The position numbers and the translations under genes are program-made. Positions 54,695 to 63,272 of a stretch of DNA of 64,000 nt are shown here, piece after piece; the first letter of the stretch is position 1, and each line of letters begins with the position of its first letter. The notes below the pieces were generated by a model. It did no database searches and was not told the DNA's origin. It was given only the letters and a program-made list of their open reading frames with translations. The DNA comes from Bacteroidia bacterium. Its GTDB lineage: Bacteria > Bacteroidota > Bacteroidia > Flavobacteriales > Flavobacteriaceae. Where the stretch lies: positions 496,001 to 560,000 of the forward strand of contig JAUIDI010000002.1 in assembly GCA_030428705.1 (NCBI GenBank), given 5' to 3'.

Positions 54695-55846
54695 TTATGC
54701 TTCGCTATCTTCTTCGGAATCTTCCTCCTCTTCACCTTTCTTTATGGGCTCCGTTTGATTCCACTGTTTTACTTGGTCTTCTTCCGTAATTCCGGAAATA
54801 ATCTCAACATTTACTCCATCCGATATCCCGATTTCAACATCCTTTCTTTCAAATTTCTGCTCTTCAGGAGACCCCACGGCAACTTCTACATAGGGCTTAT
54901 CGGTCTTATTGTCAAACTGTAAAAGAGCTTCGGGAATCACCATTATACTATCTCTTTTCTCCAACACCATAGAAGCATTGGCACTATAACCTGCCCGTAT
55001 GAAAATACTATCGTTGACCTCGACATCGCCTTCTATCTTAAACTGAACGGCTCCTGTCTCCTCTACCCCTTTGGGCGCAATGAATCGTAATTTGGCATCC
55101 AATTCAGTGCCTTCCACGGCCCCCAAACTAATTTTAAGGGGCGTACCGACCTGTAATTTTCCGACCTCGCCCTCATCGACTTTTCCTTCGAAAATCATTT
55201 TTCCCAAATCAGCGATCGTGGCTATCGTGGTACCGTCATTGAAATTGTTGCTCTGTATCACCTGGTCCCCCTCTTCAACGGGAATTTCCAATATGGTACC
55301 GTCTACGGTTGCCCTAATATTGGTATTGGCACTTGAGGAACCGCCTGCCGAACCTACCCTGATAATCTGATAATCGGATCGGGCATTGGATAATTCTTGC
55401 GTTGCCTGGTCAAATTGCAATTGTAGATTATTAAAGTCTTGGCTTGAAATGACCCCTTTATCGAAAAGCGATTTGTTTCTATCATATTCGATTTTCACAT
55501 TGTTCAAGGCTATTTCCGCATTTCTAACACGTCCCCTGGCCTGGTTCAATGATTGTTCGTTCGGAACCACCTTGATGACCGCAATCAAATCACCTGCTTT
55601 TACCTTGGCCCCTTCTTCCAAATAAATCTTATCGATAATACCTGAAATCTGTGGTTTGATTTCAATTTCATCCTCAGGGACCACCTTTCCCGTAGCCACG
55701 GTCTTCTTCTCAATACTGGAAATAAATGGCTTTTGGGTTTCATAGGTTATCGAAGACTTGCTGTTCGATTTAATAAAAAAAGCGGCAGCCCAAAGTGCGC
55801 CAAGCACTAAAAGTCCAATCAATGAGTATTTAACGATTTTGTTCAT
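54695..55846 (-). CDS. Efflux periplasmic adaptor subunit (HlyD/MacA-like), second copy
   Basis: A 383-residue adaptor (ATG at 55846; the earlier TTG adds two residues). An N-terminal anchor (YSLIGLLVLGALWAAAFFI) leads into the lipoyl-like domain (EIKPQISGIIDKIYLEEGAKVKAGDLIAVIKVVPNEQSL), the helical hairpin (NQARGRVRNAEIALNNVKIEYDRNKSLFDKGVISSQDFNNLQLQFDQATQEL), and the beta-barrel (IRATVDGTILEIPVEEGDQVIQSNNFNDGTTIATIADLGKMIFEGKVDEGEVGKL). A plain paralogue of the adaptor at 59174-60286. The C-terminus ends in a run of Glu (EEEEDSEEDSEA). It couples the permeases to TolC. Confidence 0.94.
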   Translation of the reverse strand: MNKIVKYSLIGLLVLGALWAAAFFIKSNSKSSITYETQKPFISSIEKKTVATGKVVPEDEIEIKPQISGIIDKIYLEEGAKVKAGDLIAVIKVVPNEQSLNQARGRVRNAEIALNNVKIEYDRNKSLFDKGVISSQDFNNLQLQFDQATQELSNARSDYQIIRVGSAGGSSSANTNIRATVDGTILEIPVEEGDQVIQSNNFNDGTTIATIADLGKMIFEGKVDEGEVGKLQVGTPLKISLGAVEGTELDAKLRFIAPKGVEETGAVQFKIEGDVEVNDSIFIRAGYSANASMVLEKRDSIMVIPEALLQFDNKTDKPYVEVAVGSPEEQKFERKDVEIGISDGVNVEIISGITEEDQVKQWNQTEPIKKGEEEEDSEEDSEA

Positions 55847-55878
55847 TTTCAAGTTATTAGTTGTTTATGGTTTTTCCG

Positions 55879-57141
55879 TTATTCTTCCCTTAGGGCATCT
55901 ATAGGTTTAATACTTACCGCTCTTTGCGCGGGTATTAACCCGATCAAGGTTCCCAATACGACCATTATCAACAGTGCTCCCAAGACATAGGGTATCGGTA
56001 CGGTCGGATTGGTATAGGGAAAATCAATATCTTTTGTTAGGTTATTTATCATGGCCAAAATACCTGCCCCTAAGATTATGCCTATTATACCTGCAAGAAC
56101 GGTCAAGAAAACGGATTCTAATATAATTTGGTTTCGGACCTCGGCCGGAGTAGCGCCTAATGCCCTGCGAACCCCCAATTCCTTAGTACGTTCTTTTACC
56201 GAGATCAGAAGAATATTGCCAATACCGATTACTCCTGCCAAAATGGTAGCAATGCCCACAATTAAGGACAAGAATGTCAATCCTTGGGCAAAACCCATTA
56301 TTTTACTGAATGCCTCGCCCAAATTAAAGGATCCGAATGCTCTTTCATCTTTAGGATCTACCCTATGTATATTCTTTAAGAGCATTTTTACATCCTTTTC
56401 GACCTGTATGACGTCGGCATCATCATAGGCGGCGATGCAGAGGTATCCTACATTTTCTCCAGTATTGTATAGCTTTCTAAAAGTTGTAAAGGGAATGAAT
56501 ATCGCGCTATCGTTGTCAAAACTAACACCTTGAGCCAATTTATGGACTCCTATTACCTGAAAATAAACACTACCGATCCGAATGTACTGCCCGATCGGGT
56601 CTTCATCTTTTTCAAATAATTCCTGCAAATTCCGCTCACCGATTACGCACACCTTCCGCGCCTGTTCGATATCCTCATCATTAATAAAACGACCACCATC
56701 GAATATTTTTTTAGTAGCAATCTTGGTATACACAGGATAATCACCATTCACAGTATATGTACCCGATTTTTGACCTCGCACTGTATAAACTGGTTCCGAA
56801 CCAAAATTACCCATGTCGATACGCGGGGCGATGTATTGAATTTCAGGAATTCTATTTTGCAAATCGGTAACATTATCAAGCTTCAACTGCATTTGCCGAC
56901 CGGTTTTGTAGCCACCATATGGCATGCTTGTACTCTGTCCCCAAACGAACATACTGTTCATCGATACCGTTTTGAACACTTTATCAAAACCATTGTCCAT
57001 TCCTTTGGCCGCACCAGAAAGGCCTATATAAACAAAGATTCCCCAAAGAACACCGATCATTGTTATTATGGTCCTGGTCCTATTTTTGCTGATAGAGCCA
57101 AAAATTTCCTGCCAAGTATTTCTGTCAAATATGAATCGCAT
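55879..57141 (-). CDS. MacB-type ABC transporter permease, block 2, subunit B
   Basis: A 420-residue permease without its own ATPase. MacB_PCD periplasmic domain after the first membrane segment (IITMIGVLWGIFVYIGLSGAAKGMDNGF), then FtsX domain with the coupling motif VKERTKELGVRRALGATPAEVRNQIILESVFLTVLAGIIGIILGAGI. It most resembles the permease at 60354-61613. One bp from its partner permease upstream. Confidence 0.93.
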   Translation of the reverse strand: MRFIFDRNTWQEIFGSISKNRTRTIITMIGVLWGIFVYIGLSGAAKGMDNGFDKVFKTVSMNSMFVWGQSTSMPYGGYKTGRQMQLKLDNVTDLQNRIPEIQYIAPRIDMGNFGSEPVYTVRGQKSGTYTVNGDYPVYTKIATKKIFDGGRFINDEDIEQARKVCVIGERNLQELFEKDEDPIGQYIRIGSVYFQVIGVHKLAQGVSFDNDSAIFIPFTTFRKLYNTGENVGYLCIAAYDDADVIQVEKDVKMLLKNIHRVDPKDERAFGSFNLGEAFSKIMGFAQGLTFLSLIVGIATILAGVIGIGNILLISVKERTKELGVRRALGATPAEVRNQIILESVFLTVLAGIIGIILGAGILAMINNLTKDIDFPYTNPTVPIPYVLGALLIMVVLGTLIGLIPAQRAVSIKPIDALREE

Positions 57142-57142
57142 A

Positions 57143-58372
57143 TTATTCGTCTCTTAATGCTACAATAGGTTTTATGCTTGCAGCTCTTTTTGCCGGAATA
57201 TATCCTGCAATCGCTCCAAAGAAAATCAATACAACAGTAGCAAAAACTGCCAAGCCGGTATTAATAAAAGGGTTTGTAATAAAAAAGTCTTCGAGTTTCT
57301 CCCCTAAAGAACTTAAAATGGCAATTCCGATAATCATTCCCAATATCCCTGAAATCGTGGTTATAAAAACAGACTCCAAAAGAATAGAACTGATTACGGC
57401 CCTAGGAGTAGCTCCCAAAGCTTTACGAATACCTAACTCTTTAGTGCGCTCCTTTACAACAAATACCATAATATTACTTATTCCGATAATTCCGGCCAGT
57501 ATGGTTCCAAAAGCGATAAAACCACCTATATAGGCCAATACACTGGCAAATTGCTGGTTTTGTTTTAAATTGTCGGCTACATTTCTAATATAGATACCCT
57601 GTTGGTCGTTGGGACTTATATACTTTTTTTCCCTTAAGAATTTATCCAAGCTCTTATCAAAGGCCATCGCACCTGCATAACCGATCTCGGGCTTGAAGGC
57701 CACGATCATTTGATCGACCTTATCAGTATTTTTTTCAATAAGCTGCCTTGTGGTATAGGGAATATATAGTCTACGTTCTTCATCATCACCACCATCGTCT
57801 TGATACACACCAATAACCTTGAACATGCTACCGCCAACATCTACATATTTGCCGATAGCATCCTCGGTGCCGAACAAATCTTGCTCTACCAACCTTCCGA
57901 TAACGGCATACTTCGTGCGATTTTTTATATCTTGCTCGTTGAGGTAACGCCCCCTCATAATAATCGTCTTTTCGGCATGTTGATGTGAAGGTGCCACCGC
58001 CCTCGTAGAATAGTTATTAGACTCGTTCTTGTACTTGACCAAGGCACTTCGGGTTATTCTAGGGGTCACATATTCCATGAATAAGGGAAAGTTCTCTTCA
58101 ATATCGGTAAGGTCACTATTTTCGAACTCAACCTGACGACCCGATTTGTATCCTTTATACGGCACCGAAGTTCTACCTGCATATAAGTAAAACACATTGC
58201 TTGCATCCTCATTAAAAAATTTATTGAAGGTATTCTGCAGACCATTGGTCAGACCGACAAGCGAAACGAATATGAGAATACCCAACGCTACGGTAAAGCC
58301 CGATAAGAACGTACGCAGTTTGTTCTTTTGTATGGTCTCGAATATTTCTTTCCAGGTATCTCTACTAAACAT
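57143..58372 (-). CDS. MacB-type ABC transporter permease, block 2, subunit A
   Basis: A 409-residue permease of the MacB/FtsX type (LRTFLSGFTVALGILIFVSLVGLTNGLQNTF... ERTKELGIRKALGATPRAVISSILLESVFI). It most resembles the permease at 61668-62915. Its start overlaps the ATPase stop by 8 bp (58365-58372), a tight translational coupling. Confidence 0.93.
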   Translation of the reverse strand: MFSRDTWKEIFETIQKNKLRTFLSGFTVALGILIFVSLVGLTNGLQNTFNKFFNEDASNVFYLYAGRTSVPYKGYKSGRQVEFENSDLTDIEENFPLFMEYVTPRITRSALVKYKNESNNYSTRAVAPSHQHAEKTIIMRGRYLNEQDIKNRTKYAVIGRLVEQDLFGTEDAIGKYVDVGGSMFKVIGVYQDDGGDDEERRLYIPYTTRQLIEKNTDKVDQMIVAFKPEIGYAGAMAFDKSLDKFLREKKYISPNDQQGIYIRNVADNLKQNQQFASVLAYIGGFIAFGTILAGIIGISNIMVFVVKERTKELGIRKALGATPRAVISSILLESVFITTISGILGMIIGIAILSSLGEKLEDFFITNPFINTGLAVFATVVLIFFGAIAGYIPAKRAASIKPIVALRDE

Positions 58373-59066
58373 ACGCGGCCGCCCTAACTTGCTTTACTTT
58401 TTTATCTTCTAGAATAATACCATCTTTCAAGTGCACGATACGCTTGCACATGTTTGCGATATCAGGTTCGTGGGTAACTATGAGTATAGTATTGCCCTGG
58501 TCGTTTATCTTCTGGATCAGGTCCATGACTTCGTAGGAGGTCTTACTATCCAATGCACCTGTGGGCTCATCGGCCAATAGTACTTTTGGCTCTGCCGCCA
58601 TGGCCCTTGCGATGGCCACTCTTTGCTTTTGCCCCCCGGACAATTCACTGGGCAAGTGAGTGGCCCATTCTTTCAAACCCACCTGGTCTAAATATTTCAA
58701 GGATTTCTCTTCGCGTTGCTTTCTTGGCATTCGCTGATAATATAGAGGCAAAGCCACGTTCTCCATAGCCGTCTTATAATTGATCAGATTGAAAGACTGG
58801 AAGACGAAGCCCAAAAATTTGTTCCTATAATTCGCAGCTTTTGTTTCATTGAGATTTACAATCGGAACCCCATCTAGGGTATAGGAACCTTCATCAAGTT
58901 CATCGAGCATGCCAAGAATATTCAATAAAGTTGATTTTCCCGATCCGGAAGAACCCATAATTGCAACAAGTTCTCCTTCTTCGACACTAAAATTGATTCC
59001 TTTGAGAACATGCAGGGAATTGCTCCCCATTTTATAGGATTTATGAAGATCTTTGATTTCTATCAT
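58365..59066 (-). CDS. ABC transporter ATP-binding protein (MacB/LolD-type)
   Basis: A 233-residue ATPase, the only one in the eight-gene cluster. Walker A GSSGSGKST (residues ~36-44), Q-loop FVFQSFNLI, signature LSGGQKQRVAIARA, Walker B KVLLADEPTGALDSKTS and H-loop IVTHEPDIA are all intact. It must energise both pairs of permeases around it. It lies 107 bp after adaptor 1 and overlaps permease A of block 2. Confidence 0.95.
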   Translation of the reverse strand: MIEIKDLHKSYKMGSNSLHVLKGINFSVEEGELVAIMGSSGSGKSTLLNILGMLDELDEGSYTLDGVPIVNLNETKAANYRNKFLGFVFQSFNLINYKTAMENVALPLYYQRMPRKQREEKSLKYLDQVGLKEWATHLPSELSGGQKQRVAIARAMAAEPKVLLADEPTGALDSKTSYEVMDLIQKINDQGNTILIVTHEPDIANMCKRIVHLKDGIILEDKKVKQVRAAAYV

Positions 59067-59127
59067 GTCGGTTAAAGTTAGTCAGTCAGGTGCTACCCTC
59101 CAGAATTCGTGAATAAGACACCCAAGG

Positions 59128-59170
59128 TGTTAAAATGTTACAAGATTTGCTCCAAATTTTATGTTAAAAT
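59128..59170 (-). promoter_or_regulatory. Regulatory signature copy 2, in front of the ATPase half
   Basis: In the gap between adaptor 1 and the ATPase, TGTTAAAATGTTACA (59128-59142, plus strand) is followed 18 nt later by ATGTTAAAAT (59161-59170). The same pair in the same order occurs upstream of the first gene of the cluster (62993-63032). The first element repeats TGTTA twice. Whether it binds an activator is inference. Confidence 0.5.
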
Positions 59171-59173
59171 AAA

Positions 59174-60286
59174 TCAGCTGCCAAATTCCTCAGGCTTAAC
59201 GGCGTTCCAGACTTTGATCTTATCTTCTTTACCTATGCCAGATTTTACTTCAACAAAAATTCCATCGCTTATGCCCAATTCAACATCTCGACGTTCAAAT
59301 TGTTGTTCGCCCGTTGCAACTTCGACAAAAGGCTTTTTTGTCTTGCCATCGAACTGTACCAAACCTTCCTTAAGGGCAAGAACGCTATCGGCCCTCGCCA
59401 AAATAATCGAAGCATTGGCGCTTAAACCGGCTCTAATAAATGTAGTATCCTGCTTTTTGAGAGTTCCTTTAATCTCGAATTGTATCGCTCCATTTTCTGC
59501 GTTCCCCTTAGGGGCTATGTAATCCAATACTGCATCAAAAACTGTATTTTCAATGGCCCCTACTGTAATTTCCAAAGGCAGGTTCTCTTTTAGCTTTCCA
59601 ACCTCCGATTCATCCACTTTGCCCTCAAAAATCATTTTTTCGACATCGGCGATAGCCGCAATAGTCGTTCCTTCATTGAAGTTATTCGCCTCTATTACCT
59701 GATTGCCGACTTCGACGGGCACCTCTAAAACCATTCCGCTTACCGTGGCCCTGATCTGCGTATTGGCAGTTGACCCATAACCCTTTGTAGTACCGGTCTT
59801 TACAATATCGAAACGCTTATTGGCCGCCCGATAGGCCTGTTGTGCCTGATCAAAGCTCACCTGGGCACGTTCCAAATCCACTTTGGAAACGACTCCCTTA
59901 TCGAACAGTGCCTGTTGTCTGTCCAAATTTCTTTTTTGGTCGTCAAGGTCTATCTTAGCCGCATCAATATTATCGCGTGCACTGTTCAACGCATCTAGAT
60001 TCGGAACCACTTTTATTTTTGCCAAAAGATCCCCAGATTTGATATAATCGCCGCCTTCGACATAAATCTCTTCTATAACGCCCGAAATATTAGGTTTGAT
60101 CAATACTTCTTCCAAAGGCAAAATGCTTCCGGTCGCCACGGTTTTCTTGATAATCGTCTGTGTCGATGGTGTCTCCGTTTCGTAGACCACAGGATCTTCC
60201 GCGTTTTTGGAATACAGGTAGTACATTGCACCTCCAAAAGCCAATATAATGGTTAGTAAAATGATGATGGTTACTCTTTTCTTCAT
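59174..60286 (-). CDS. Efflux periplasmic adaptor subunit (HlyD/MacA-like), first copy
   Basis: A 370-residue adaptor with an N-terminal membrane anchor (VTIIILLTIILAFGGAMYYLY). Lipoyl-like (LIKPNISGVIEEIYVEGGDYIKSGDLLAKIKVVPNLDALN), helical hairpin (DNIDAAKIDLDDQKRNLDRQQALFDKGVVSKVDLERAQVSFDQAQQAYR) and barrel (EGTTIAAIADVEKMIFEGKVDESEVGKLKENLPLEITV) regions line up with adaptor 2, which shares the KMIFEGKVDE block. It lies 67 bp after permease B of block 1. Confidence 0.94.
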   Translation of the reverse strand: MKKRVTIIILLTIILAFGGAMYYLYSKNAEDPVVYETETPSTQTIIKKTVATGSILPLEEVLIKPNISGVIEEIYVEGGDYIKSGDLLAKIKVVPNLDALNSARDNIDAAKIDLDDQKRNLDRQQALFDKGVVSKVDLERAQVSFDQAQQAYRAANKRFDIVKTGTTKGYGSTANTQIRATVSGMVLEVPVEVGNQVIEANNFNEGTTIAAIADVEKMIFEGKVDESEVGKLKENLPLEITVGAIENTVFDAVLDYIAPKGNAENGAIQFEIKGTLKKQDTTFIRAGLSANASIILARADSVLALKEGLVQFDGKTKKPFVEVATGEQQFERRDVELGISDGIFVEVKSGIGKEDKIKVWNAVKPEEFGS

Positions 60287-60353
60287 TTTCTTGTTTATTT
60301 GATTGATGTATTGTCTTGTTACTTTCTTATCCGCCGATATTTCGATCTACATT

Positions 60354-61613
60354 CTATTCGGTTCTCAAAGCCTCGATAGGTCTTACCTTTATGGCACTGT
60401 TCGCAGGGATAAAACCTGCTAGCAATCCCGATACGATAAGAATGACCAATGCCGTTGTCACAACGCCCAAATTAACGCTGGGGTTCACGAACATCATAAC
60501 TGGGCCGTTGGCATCCAATAAATAGTTGATTCCATAGATTATAAACGCCCCAAAAGCGATTCCGGCCATACCCGAGATTATCGTTAGAAAAATGGATTCC
60601 ATTAATATTTGTTTTTTTATGGACCACGGACTTTCTCCCAAGGCACGTCGAATTCCTATTTCCTTGGTCCGCTCTTTCACGACTATCAACATAATATTAC
60701 TGACACCTATAATGCCTGAAAGCAAAACCAAAATACCCACAAAATAGGCGATGAGTTCTAAAGCGCCGAAAAGACTGACCACACGCTGAAATTGCTCGTT
60801 AAGGTCGAAATGCCCGATTGCCCGTGCATCCTCAGGGTGAATTCTATGGTTTTCCTTTACAATACTGAAAATCTGTTCCTTGATATCAGTAATGGGAATT
60901 TCATCTACCGCCGTAATCGCCATCCAACCTACATCATCCCCTCTATTGAATGCCTGTGAAAATGAGGTAAACGGGATATAAATTTCTTTTTGGGCGTTTT
61001 CGCTATCCCCATCGACATTCGATTTTTTGTATGTGCCAATGACCATAAAATTGACATTGTTGATCTTGATGTAAGACCCCAGACATTCTTCCCCTATTTC
61101 GTAAAGGCTATTTCGAACATCGATACCGATAACGGCCACCTTGCGCTTTTCATTGATATCCCCATAATTTATAAACCTACCCGAAGTGATGTCCATGGGC
61201 TCTTGTTTTATTATCTCCGGATAATCCCCATAAACACTGAAAGCACCTGTTTTTAATCCATGGATAACATTGTTCGAACCACGAAAATTACCCAGTTGGT
61301 TTCTTGGGGAAACAAATTTCAGTCCGTCTACATTCTCCCAAATATCGGCCAGGTCACTGGTCTTATAACTAAACTGTCTATCTTTCGGAAGTCCTTTGTA
61401 AGCCTTGGTGGCGGTACGCGTCCACATAAACAAAGTATTTGTCGCGATATCCCCAAAATCGGCTCGGATTCCATTTTCAAGCCCCTTACCGGCCGCCAAA
61501 AGAATTATCAAGATCAATATTCCCCAAAAAACACCGAACGCGGTCAATACCGTTCTGAACCAATTTGTGGTCAGTACCTGTAAAATTTCGTTCCAGCGAT
61601 CTTTACTAAACAT
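60354..61613 (-). CDS. MacB-type ABC transporter permease, block 1, subunit B
   Basis: A 419-residue permease (FRTVLTAFGVFWGILILIILLAAGKGLENGI... VKERTKEIGIRRALGESPWSIKKQILMESIFL) with MacB_PCD and FtsX domains and no fused ATPase. Its large periplasmic part contains IHPEDARAIGHFDLNEQFQRV, as in its block-2 counterpart. 54 bp after permease A of block 1. Confidence 0.93.
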   Translation of the reverse strand: MFSKDRWNEILQVLTTNWFRTVLTAFGVFWGILILIILLAAGKGLENGIRADFGDIATNTLFMWTRTATKAYKGLPKDRQFSYKTSDLADIWENVDGLKFVSPRNQLGNFRGSNNVIHGLKTGAFSVYGDYPEIIKQEPMDITSGRFINYGDINEKRKVAVIGIDVRNSLYEIGEECLGSYIKINNVNFMVIGTYKKSNVDGDSENAQKEIYIPFTSFSQAFNRGDDVGWMAITAVDEIPITDIKEQIFSIVKENHRIHPEDARAIGHFDLNEQFQRVVSLFGALELIAYFVGILVLLSGIIGVSNIMLIVVKERTKEIGIRRALGESPWSIKKQILMESIFLTIISGMAGIAFGAFIIYGINYLLDANGPVMMFVNPSVNLGVVTTALVILIVSGLLAGFIPANSAIKVRPIEALRTE

Positions 61614-61667
61614 CTATCTATTTTGAAATGATGAATACGAGTTCATGATCTAGTCGCCTTAAGACCC

Positions 61668-62915
61668 TTATTCTTCTTTTAGGGCTTCAATCGGTTTTAT
61701 ACGAGCTGCACGCCAAGCAGGGAAAAAACCTGCCAATGTTCCTGCAAAAATCAACAGAAAAACAGTTGTCAAGGCCACATTGAAATCAATCGAGGGATTA
61801 GAAACGTAATCAACCTCGACATTGGGCCCTACCAGTTCCAATAAACCCATACTAACGATGAGTCCCCCGAAACCGGAAACCGCCGTAACAAAAACGGCCT
61901 CATGCAAAATCATACCGACTATTGACCAAGGCTTGGCACCCAACGCTTTTCGGATACCGATTTCACGCGTTCGCTCCTTAACGATGATCAACATGATATT
62001 ACTTACCCCGACGATACCGGCAATAATGGTACAGACGCCCACAAACCAAAAGAAAGATTTTATACCCATCATCAGGTTCATGAATCTTTGCACATTCTCC
62101 AACGTATTGAAAGTGTTTATGGCACTTTCATCATCAGGTGCTACGGTGTGCGCCTGTTTCAAGTAGGTTTTTAGTTCATCGGTAAATTTCACCGATTCCT
62201 CTAGGGTCTTTTCGAAATTAGCTGCCGGTTTTAGGGTAAAGTACATCATATTCAGACTGTCACCACCATTAAAAACACGTTGGCCTGTACTTAGCGGTAT
62301 ATAGACCCGGTTTTCTTCGCGTTCACCACCCTTGTCGCCATAAACGCCTATAATCTGAAAACTCAAATCGGCTATCTTCAGTTCACGGCCAACGGGGTTT
62401 TCCTCATTTTGTAACAGCTCTCTATGTATCTTATTGCTAATAACGGCAACTTTGGAAACCGACTCATGGTCTTTATAATTCAAAAAACGACCTTGCGAAA
62501 TGAACTCGTTCTCTATTTGTTGGTATTCCGGTGAAATACCCTGCACGGAGTAGGCACCAGACTCTTTTTTGTAGTTGATACTGGCATCGAAAACCCTAAA
62601 GTTGGGCGACTTGTATTCTAATTCATCGGCATACTTATCCTCAACATAGGCATAATTCTCGTTTCTCAACCGTATCGGCCGACCAGGGTTAAGTCCTTTA
62701 TACTCCTTCGTGGTGACCTGTGTCCAAACACCGATGCGATTGCTGGCATCTTCTTCAAATTCAAGGGCAATACCATTTTGCATTCCTTGTCCGAAACCCA
62801 GTAAGATAACCAGTATGAAAATCCCCGAGGCCACAGATAGGCCTGTAAGGGTCGTCCGTAATTTATTCTTACGGATCGTTTCGAAAATCTCTTGCCATCT
62901 TTCGATGTCAAACAT
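61668..62915 (-). CDS. MacB-type ABC transporter permease, block 1, subunit A
   Basis: A 415-residue permease, first gene of the cluster (LRTTLTGLSVASGIFILVILLGFGQGMQNG... VKERTREIGIRKALGAKPWSIVGMILHEAVFV). It pairs with the permease at 60354-61613, presumably as a heterodimer. The operators and the promoter for the whole cluster should lie just upstream at 62916-63046. Confidence 0.93.
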   Translation of the reverse strand: MFDIERWQEIFETIRKNKLRTTLTGLSVASGIFILVILLGFGQGMQNGIALEFEEDASNRIGVWTQVTTKEYKGLNPGRPIRLRNENYAYVEDKYADELEYKSPNFRVFDASINYKKESGAYSVQGISPEYQQIENEFISQGRFLNYKDHESVSKVAVISNKIHRELLQNEENPVGRELKIADLSFQIIGVYGDKGGEREENRVYIPLSTGQRVFNGGDSLNMMYFTLKPAANFEKTLEESVKFTDELKTYLKQAHTVAPDDESAINTFNTLENVQRFMNLMMGIKSFFWFVGVCTIIAGIVGVSNIMLIIVKERTREIGIRKALGAKPWSIVGMILHEAVFVTAVSGFGGLIVSMGLLELVGPNVEVDYVSNPSIDFNVALTTVFLLIFAGTLAGFFPAWRAARIKPIEALKEE

Positions 62916-62942
62916 GAGGTTGGTGTTGATTGATTGATGAAC

Positions 62943-62977
62943 TAGCTCAATACAATATTGAGCTATTGTATTACAAT
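62943..62977. repeat. Overlapping inverted repeats upstream of the exporter
   Basis: Three nested dyads lie 28-62 bp upstream of the first permease start: TAGCTCAATA (62943-62952) with TATTGAGCTA (62956-62965); AATACAATA (62949-62957) with TATTGTATT (62964-62972); and ATTGTA (62965-62970) with TACAAT (62972-62977). The first two cannot form at the same time as hairpins. This fits an operator or a leader-RNA switch; no leader peptide is seen. Confidence 0.55.
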
Positions 62978-62992
62978 AAGACTATAAAGTGA

Positions 62993-63032
62993 TGTTAATG
63001 TTACAGCGCAACTTATTAAAATATGTTAAAAT
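62993..63032 (-). promoter_or_regulatory. Regulatory signature copy 1, upstream of the whole exporter
   Basis: TGTTAATGTTACA (62993-63005, plus strand) followed 17 nt later by ATGTTAAAAT (63023-63032). It matches the copy at 59128-59170 (TGTTAAAATGTTACA-N18-ATGTTAAAAT). It lies about 80 bp before the start of the first permease. Confidence 0.5.
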
Positions 63033-63046
63033 TTAATACGTACGGC

Positions 63047-63259
63047 TCAATGTCTCATTTTTTTATATACGAAGTAGAACAAACCCGCGACCAAAATGTA
63101 TGGTATGGCCATTAAGTAGACAATGCCATTATTAATTCCTTCGGCCGTACTATTGTTACCCCCACTTTCAAGTACTGCCCTACACATTGCGCATTGCGCC
63201 TCGGACGTAATGGGAACCAAGAGTACAATAAAAACAAATATGAGATATCTTTTACGCAT
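63047..63259 (-). CDS. Small membrane protein next to DUF420
   Basis: A 70-residue protein with a signal peptide or first membrane segment (MRKRYLIFVFIVLLVPITSEA), then CAMCRAVLESGG with a CxxC motif, and a C-terminal membrane segment (IVYLMAIPYILVAGLFYFVYKK). It lies 13 bp after DUF420 and is often found in this place in Flavobacteriia, next to SCO and cytochrome oxidase genes. A role in copper or heme delivery is inferred from position and CxxC. Confidence 0.7.
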   Translation of the reverse strand: MRKRYLIFVFIVLLVPITSEAQCAMCRAVLESGGNNSTAEGINNGIVYLMAIPYILVAGLFYFVYKKMRH

Positions 63260-63272
63260 AAATGTTAGCCAG

